37,349 nt of DNA, from contig JAAYCR010000082.1 of assembly GCA_012729675.1 (NCBI GenBank), forward strand, positions 1 through 37,349. Reading direction: 5' to 3'. Both the position numbers and the translations under genes were made by a program. How positions within the stretch are numbered: the first letter of the stretch is position 1; each line of letters begins with the position of its first letter. The notes under the pieces were generated by a model, which did no database searches, was not told where the DNA came from, and was given only the letters and a program-made list of their open reading frames with translations. The DNA is from Phycisphaerae bacterium. Its GTDB lineage: Bacteria; Planctomycetota; Phycisphaerae; Sedimentisphaerales; Anaerohalosphaeraceae. Shown piece after piece: positions 32,546 through 37,349 of the stretch.

Positions 32546-35500
32546 ATGGGAAAGCAGAAAAAAACGATCATTTCTGACAGCGTAACCATGTTAATGGCCG
32601 GCATCCTGATAGTGACGGCCGCCGTTTTCGCTCAAGACGATAATTCAAATACCATTGTCTTTCAGGGGAAAGTGGTCAGCGAGATGGGAACTCCCGTAGT
32701 TGGGGCGCAAATTGATATTTATGACCTTCTGCAGCAAATGCAACATGTGCCCTATCCCATGCAGCATGCCGGAACAGCCACCACCGATGATCAGGGACGG
32801 TATTCCTTTTCACGCAATTCGCAATATTTTGAGGAACACGTTGTTTTTACGGTCGGCATCATACAGGCCAAAGGATATGCGGTGCACCGGTTTTATTATC
32901 CGGACGCGAAAATGAACTCGCCCATTGTTTTGTCTTCCAAGATTGCAGCCATTTCCGGACAGGTGGTTGACAGTCAGGGGCAACCGGTTGCAGATGCAAC
33001 CGTAGCGGCTTTTTTAAGCAGATCAAATAGACTTGCGACGGTGGATATTCCGGCACTTAAACGTCAAACCGATTCCGAGGGACGGTTTACTTTTGATGCC
33101 TTTGAGGTGAACTCCAAAATGGACTTTTTCGTGAAGAAAGAGGGTTATGCCGATTTATATACGTTTCGTACCGACGGCTCATGGCCCGAGGGCACGTTTT
33201 CTGTCGGCCAGCAGGATGTTCGGCTTCAATTGTTGAAGAAAGCGTCTTTGGCTGGAAAAATGATTCGGCGGGATACCGGTCAGGCGATAGCGGGGGAAAC
33301 CCTGTCGATACGTCGCCATCAGGGAACTGGCAACACGTCGCTCTATTCTTACAATATTATCAGCGGGAAAATTACGCCGTTCGGGTCTTATTCTCCTCAT
33401 GATACCCAGACATTCCAGACAGATGCCGAAGGATGCTTTTCTTTGGATTTCCTGACACCGGGAACGTACACACTCTTTCATCATAATTTCTTGAAAGGCC
33501 TCTTCTCCCCACAAATCAATGTAACACTCATAGAAGAGGGGCATCGGGATATTATGTTTGAAGTGGAAGCAGGTGTCAGTGTCACATTAAAGGGAGCAAT
33601 GGAAGACGGCTCACTTCCCGGACAGGATGTTGGGATTAGGCTTAAACGTCAGGCATCTGAGAACGACATCAAGTATTTGGCATTTTGGGATTTAGGGAAT
33701 AGTGAAAAGGCCGATGCGCAGGGGCGATTCCATTTCAGTGTGTTGCCGGGCCGTTATGAGGTATCCGTATCACCAAAGACCATGAAGTTGGCCGAGGATT
33801 ATCCGGTCATTGAAGTGCCGGCCGCGAACTATCCTTCCTTGCTGTTTATGGAAGAAAAAATAGAGCCTCCATTTGCGGGCGTTAAAGGGATATGCATAAA
33901 TCCCGAAGGGCTTCCCGTCGCCAATGCCAAGGTGTATTTACTGTCCGACCCGGAACAGGTTGTCACGACCGACGCTGAAGGGCATTTTGCGCTTGAGACC
34001 CGCCCGGAGAAGTGTAAAGAGCGCGTTATGTGGAAATACATGGAGAACAAAGAAAGATATGAGACAAACCCGTCTTTGTTCGAGTTGCGACTTGCCCAGG
34101 AATTCGGCCCTTCATACCAGAACCCGGATACCGATTGGATGAATATTGCTGCCTACCTTATTGCAGAAAGCTCGGAGGGTGTTGCACTGCATCAGTTTCG
34201 CACCCATCGAATAATTTTAAATCCCGTCGATCCGGTACAGGTCACACTGACGCTTCGGCCTGGATGCAGCATTTCAGGTCGGGCCGTTACCATAGATCAG
34301 CAGCCCGTGGAAGGCGCCAAGGTCGAAGTGATTATGACGGATGAGCACTTTCGGCGTGAAGTACACTACAAACAAACGGTTTCGGACGTCAATGGGGATT
34401 TTACCGTGTCCGGTCTCGCAATGAAAAATAATTACCAGGTGCTGGTTACAACCGGGGAGGGGGCGGTGCATATGAAGCACTTCAGCGCAGCCCTGACGCA
34501 GCATTCCGTTGCCAAAGGCGTCACACATGTGTTTACTCGAGAAACCGGCCTTTCGAATATGGAACATTTCGTTATGGACACAACAACCTATTCAGTATCG
34601 GGCGTTGTGGTCAACCACCTGGGATTACCCATTGAAAACGCGCTTGTGTTGCTCAGTGCCCCGGCGCAAGGCCTCAACAATATATCCTATTATACAGAAA
34701 AGGGTGGACGGTTTGAATTTGAAGGATTGTTAGCCGGCCCCGTTCAACTGGAATGCAAGTCGGGCGGCAGCGGATACCGCACTATTGCAACAAGTGCCGG
34801 CGCCCGGGATATCCGCATTGTTATCGAAAAAGGAGTCGCTGCCGAGGATATCGGCGAAAAGCCGGTCCCCGGGGCGGCCGTTGAAATGACCTTCGTGGAT
34901 GCGGCGACAGGGGAACCGCTCATGTTGCCTGAAGCCTACATCGGGATTAATCAGGAAAATGGAAATTCGTTTACAATGCCCCTCGATGATAAGGGCAGTA
35001 CGCGTTTTATGGTCAATCCCGGCGAGGTTCAATTTGATTTTTATGATTCCAGTGAACACTATGAGTCCTTGAAAAAGAAATTTAATGCGGCCGTGTATGA
35101 GGTATACCGTTTCCGGCACGAGGTCTCCATGACAGACACACAGAAAGCCCGGGTAGAGGCAGGGCCTGTTGTATATCCGGAAGTGCTCTCTGAGACGGAC
35201 AAGGTCTGGAATCTGAAGACATCAAGCGGCTCGTCTACGTCGCATAAATTGCTGGAGATTCTTGTAAAGGACCAGGAGATGAATGCGCCGGTTTGCGGCG
35301 CCGAAGTTTTAATTTCCTTCCGGAACGGCCAAGGGCGTTTTATCGGGACAACCAATGAAAAGGGTAAAATTATGTTTGCGGTATTCGACGATATCATTGA
35401 TTGCGTGATGACATCGATTAGATGCCCGGGGTATATTGAAAGTATTCCAAACCGGAAAATCTCAACTTTTTACTCTGAGCTCACAAAATCTACATTTTAT

Positions 35501-36088
35501 ATCGAGCAAGAAACAACACATATTCAGGTGACCGTGCTTGATAAGGAAGGAAACCCGGCGCCGAAAGTGTGGCTGTATCACGCTTACTTTAACGGCGATA
35601 AATGGGGCGTGTGGCTCAATTCATCCAACCAAGCTACCGATGAAAATGGACAAGTGTCGATGCGATGGATTTATGAGAAAGGACCGAATCCCCAAATAGA
35701 ACATTTCATATCCAGCTACTATATCCATGAGGGATTTATAGCTCAGGTTGTTACCGCAATGCCCGGCAGCGAGATTGTGCTGCATTTAATGCCTGCCGTT
35801 CAGGTTCAGGGCAGGATTGTGGATTCGGATGGAAGGCCGATTGCCCAGCAAAGTATTAATTTTGACTATCGAGTCAACGGCAAGACGATCGGAGGACCCT
35901 ATGCCAAGAGCAGGGATGACGGGACGTTTGGCCCACTCCCGATAGCGCCCGGTTTCGATTATCAAATATGCATCAGCAAAGATCAATGCGGCGTTTTCGG
36001 AGAGAATGAGTATATTTCAATAGATGACAGATATCCTGTCGTTCAGCTTCCGGACAGCATCTTTTATGGTAACAGGCCAAGGAATTAA
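32546..36088 (+). CDS. Giant secreted protein with carboxypeptidase-regulatory-like repeats
   Basis: About 1180 aa. GAAAGGGAG in front of the ATG at 32546 makes this a better start than the codon at 32480. A signal peptide (~8-30) ends near 'VFAQ'. The rest is a chain of at least seven beta-sandwich units of the CarboxypepD_reg type. Each opens with a pattern like 'GKVVSEMGTPVVGAQI', 'GQVVDSQGQPVADATV', 'GICINPEGLPVANAKV', 'GRAVTIDQQPVEGAKV', 'GVVVNHLGLPIENALV' or 'GRIVDSDGRPIAQQSI'. No peptidase motif is present, so it is probably a structural or adhesive surface protein. It is visibly more AT-rich than yifB and is bracketed by two copies of the yifB 3' end, which suggests later acquisition. 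Confidence 0.85.
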   Translation: MGKQKKTIISDSVTMLMAGILIVTAAVFAQDDNSNTIVFQGKVVSEMGTPVVGAQIDIYDLLQQMQHVPYPMQHAGTATTDDQGRYSFSRNSQYFEEHVVFTVGIIQAKGYAVHRFYYPDAKMNSPIVLSSKIAAISGQVVDSQGQPVADATVAAFLSRSNRLATVDIPALKRQTDSEGRFTFDAFEVNSKMDFFVKKEGYADLYTFRTDGSWPEGTFSVGQQDVRLQLLKKASLAGKMIRRDTGQAIAGETLSIRRHQGTGNTSLYSYNIISGKITPFGSYSPHDTQTFQTDAEGCFSLDFLTPGTYTLFHHNFLKGLFSPQINVTLIEEGHRDIMFEVEAGVSVTLKGAMEDGSLPGQDVGIRLKRQASENDIKYLAFWDLGNSEKADAQGRFHFSVLPGRYEVSVSPKTMKLAEDYPVIEVPAANYPSLLFMEEKIEPPFAGVKGICINPEGLPVANAKVYLLSDPEQVVTTDAEGHFALETRPEKCKERVMWKYMENKERYETNPSLFELRLAQEFGPSYQNPDTDWMNIAAYLIAESSEGVALHQFRTHRIILNPVDPVQVTLTLRPGCSISGRAVTIDQQPVEGAKVEVIMTDEHFRREVHYKQTVSDVNGDFTVSGLAMKNNYQVLVTTGEGAVHMKHFSAALTQHSVAKGVTHVFTRETGLSNMEHFVMDTTTYSVSGVVVNHLGLPIENALVLLSAPAQGLNNISYYTEKGGRFEFEGLLAGPVQLECKSGGSGYRTIATSAGARDIRIVIEKGVAAEDIGEKPVPGAAVEMTFVDAATGEPLMLPEAYIGINQENGNSFTMPLDDKGSTRFMVNPGEVQFDFYDSSEHYESLKKKFNAAVYEVYRFRHEVSMTDTQKARVEAGPVVYPEVLSETDKVWNLKTSSGSSTSHKLLEILVKDQEMNAPVCGAEVLISFRNGQGRFIGTTNEKGKIMFAVFDDIIDCVMTSIRCPGYIESIPNRKISTFYSELTKSTFYIEQETTHIQVTVLDKEGNPAPKVWLYHAYFNGDKWGVWLNSSNQATDENGQVSMRWIYEKGPNPQIEHFISSYYIHEGFIAQVVTAMPGSEIVLHLMPAVQVQGRIVDSDGRPIAQQSINFDYRVNGKTIGGPYAKSRDDGTFGPLPIAPGFDYQICISKDQCGVFGENEYISIDDRYPVVQLPDSIFYGNRPRN

Positions 36089-36106
36089 AGAGCAGTAAGA
36101 AAATAT

Positions 36107-36150
36107 TCGCCGAAGCCGTCAGCTACCGAAGACTGGACAGAAAGACATAA
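36107..36150 (+). repeat. yifB 3'-end direct repeat, copy 2
   Basis: It reads as the last codons of a yifB-like gene with its own TAA (AEAVSYRRLDRKT, then stop). Differences from copy 1: TAT to TAC and AAA to AAG (both silent), and ATA to ACA. There is no yifB sequence upstream of it, so it is a detached gene end. Confidence 0.88.
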
Positions 36151-36164
36151 TATGGTGAATGATT

Positions 36165-36192
36165 GTAGAGACGCACGGCCGTGCGTCTCTAC
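36165..36192. repeat. Perfect 28-bp palindrome, REP-like
   Basis: GTAGAGACGCACGG at 36165-36178 is followed directly by its exact reverse complement to 36192. Palindromes opening with GTAGAGACGC are a common class of dispersed bacterial intergenic repeat. It lies 14 bases after the detached yifB end. Confidence 0.75.
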
Positions 36193-36374
36193 GGTGTAAA
36201 TATGCACAATCGACAGCAACACATGTGTTCGGCAGCATCGCACCCACAAGCTCCGCTTGAAGGTGCCACCCGTCGATACGCTGCAGGAGAACAGTATTTG
36301 ATGGAACCGGCGCAAGTTCTTCGGTATCACCAACAAAGATGAATTGATAACAGTCAAAAGAAAAGGAATGCAAA

Positions 36375-36800
36375 ATGTTTGACAGGCCCATGAGCAAATC
36401 TGAATTGCTGCTGGTTGTCTTATTGCAGGGTTTCATTGTATTTAATTGTTACATCGTATTTAAGCCAAGAGAAAACCCTGTTGATCCTGAAATCATTTTC
36501 GAGTATTATTTTGTCCAGCGCATACAACAGATCACACAAGAACATATAGAAAAGGCGGAATTTCTATCACAGAATGGACAGCAGAGGGAAGCAGCGCTGT
36601 TACTGTTTCAAGTCGCGGCAGCCGAAGATATCTTGTATCCAAAACGACAGAGGATATATGAAGGCAAGCCGACGTTAACGGAAAAAAAAGCCCTTCGACA
36701 ATATGAAGCAGGCAGCAAGGAGAAAGAGCAGTATATCCAAGTGCTTAAATGGAAATATCCGGAATGGGACGAACGTGACGGGCGGCTTCTGTTGCAATGA
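36375..36800 (+). CDS. Small membrane-anchored protein, unknown
   Basis: 141 aa. AAAAGG lies ahead of the ATG at 36375. Residues ~8-30 form one membrane segment (ELLLVVLLQGFIVFNCYIVF). The rest (~40-141) is charged and largely helical, with a possible TPR-like stretch 'HIEKAEFLSQNGQQREAALL', where size and spacing suit one helical hairpin. I know no family. It is AT-richer than the core genes and belongs to the accessory tail downstream of the yifB repeat. Confidence 0.6.
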   Translation: MFDRPMSKSELLLVVLLQGFIVFNCYIVFKPRENPVDPEIIFEYYFVQRIQQITQEHIEKAEFLSQNGQQREAALLLFQVAAAEDILYPKRQRIYEGKPTLTEKKALRQYEAGSKEKEQYIQVLKWKYPEWDERDGRLLLQ

Positions 36801-36881
36801 ATAGGATGACAACCGCTGAAAGGGCTTGACGAGGGGCGGCATTTATAAGGCGAAAGTTTGAATGAAATGTAAGGAGAGGCA

Positions 36882-36950
36882 ATGGTAGAGGTTCGGATCA
36901 TGAAATGGATGTTGATGATGACCTGTAGAAGATCATGTGAAACATTCTGA
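36882..36950 (+). CDS. Short ORF with strong ribosome-binding site
   Basis: A 22-codon frame (MVEVRIMKWMLMMTCRRSCE...) has a very good AAGGAGAG at 36871-36878. Its stop lies 21 bases before the lipoprotein start at 36972, which lacks a strong site of its own. It could be a leader peptide or allow coupled translation. It could equally be the remnant of a longer gene. Confidence 0.25.
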   Translation: MVEVRIMKWMLMMTCRRSCETF

Positions 36951-36971
36951 TTAACCATGCGAGAAGAAAAC

Positions 36972-37244
36972 ATGAAGGTTCTGTTAAAGATAATTACAGT
37001 AGTATTAACTATCATCTTAATCGGATGCAAAAGCGAGGAAGAGGGAAATGAAATCATAACGTGGTATATGATGCCGCCGCAAACATACAGGCACGTCGAG
37101 GAGAAACAGACGGATCAAGTGCTTCAGTGGTTGCAGGGCGTCCCTACAACACGGCATTTCTTTTCACTCGCCCAGATCAAAAGTCCCTATACCTTTGATG
37201 AGTGGGCCGAAAAGGGGAAGGATATCACTACTGTCCGGTTATAA
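36972..37244 (+). CDS. Small lipoprotein, unknown
   Basis: 90 aa from the ATG at 36972 (an in-frame ATG at 36957 is possible). A lipoprotein signal (MKVLLKIITVVLTIILIGC) has the lipidated Cys at 19, followed by acidic SEEEG. The mature ~70 residues contain aromatic and charged residues and no motif I know ('YMMPPQTYRHVEEK', 'YTFDEWAEKG'). It is the last gene in the window; the ~105 bases after it show nothing I can name. Confidence 0.6.
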   Translation: MKVLLKIITVVLTIILIGCKSEEEGNEIITWYMMPPQTYRHVEEKQTDQVLQWLQGVPTTRHFFSLAQIKSPYTFDEWAEKGKDITTVRL

Positions 37245-37349
37245 GTTGAATAATAACAATTGGTTATCATAATCGCTCTTTTGTGTTTTGTCGAACTCTT
37301 GTGAAAACGCTTCCGAAATGGGTGTTTTCTCGAAAATCGACACACTGGC

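Noticed and set aside
36200-36400. Minus-strand frame containing 'FVGDTEELAPVPSNTVLLQR'
   Set aside because: It reads surprisingly like a protein, but it runs through the 28-bp palindrome and the detached yifB end, has no start site, and the plus strand is also open in part. At most it is a gene fragment; I could not name a family.
1-37349. CRISPR array, prophage or antiphage defence island
   Set aside because: I saw no regularly spaced direct repeats, no cas, phage structural, toxin-antitoxin or restriction genes. The unknown genes lack nuclease or other effector motifs.

Overview
The window looks like a chromosomal segment from a planctomycete, most likely of the Phycisphaerae / Sedimentisphaerales type. 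The pointers are a run of secreted proteins ending in planctomycete-style dockerin repeats (DxDxDGxVxxxDxxxFxxxWL), a fused EtfB-EtfA with a full-length ETF-quinone oxidoreductase, and housekeeping genes in small scattered operons. This assignment is inference; the window contains no rRNA or other phylogenetic marker locus.

Layout: (1) 1-539 is a leader or intergenic region with a good sigma-70-type promoter (225-253) and a terminator-like hairpin (402-441). (2) 540-11872 is a co-directional cluster of six secreted, dockerin-bearing proteins. The first two share a long three-part C-terminus, and the sixth carries a region that reads like a cohesin domain. A strong terminator at 11892-11924 closes the cluster. 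(3) 12062-16298, minus strand, holds a slipin-type SPFH protein, a THUMP-domain RNA methyltransferase and an ABC-F ATPase. An unexplained, highly structured RNA-like element (12825-12917) and a tRNA-like arm lie directly upstream of the SPFH gene. (4) 16487-18699 has a near-consensus promoter, a small lipoprotein, and the c-di-AMP cyclase/regulator pair cdaA-cdaR. (5) 18700-19680 is a decayed IS200-like/REP-associated transposase followed by an AT-rich, hairpin-rich stretch without clear genes. (6) 19681-21940, minus strand, holds tRNA-Ala(CGC), tyrS and two uncharacterised, overlapping genes. (7) 22141-24067 holds obg and coaX, which overlap. (8) 24217-28042, minus strand, holds the etfBA fusion and the ETF-quinone oxidoreductase, an electron-transfer operon feeding the quinone pool. 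(9) 28420-32477 holds an unknown membrane-anchored protein, trxB, a REP-like inverted pair and yifB/comM. (10) 32546-37244 is an AT-richer accessory tail: a giant secreted protein with repeated carboxypeptidase-regulatory-like domains, a small membrane-anchored protein and a small lipoprotein. The giant gene is bracketed by two copies of the last 44 bp of yifB, a signature of insertion or duplication.

The points most worth a second look are the yifB 3'-end duplication around the giant gene, the structured element upstream of the SPFH gene, the possible cohesin-dockerin pairing inside one gene cluster, and the single-chain EtfB-EtfA.
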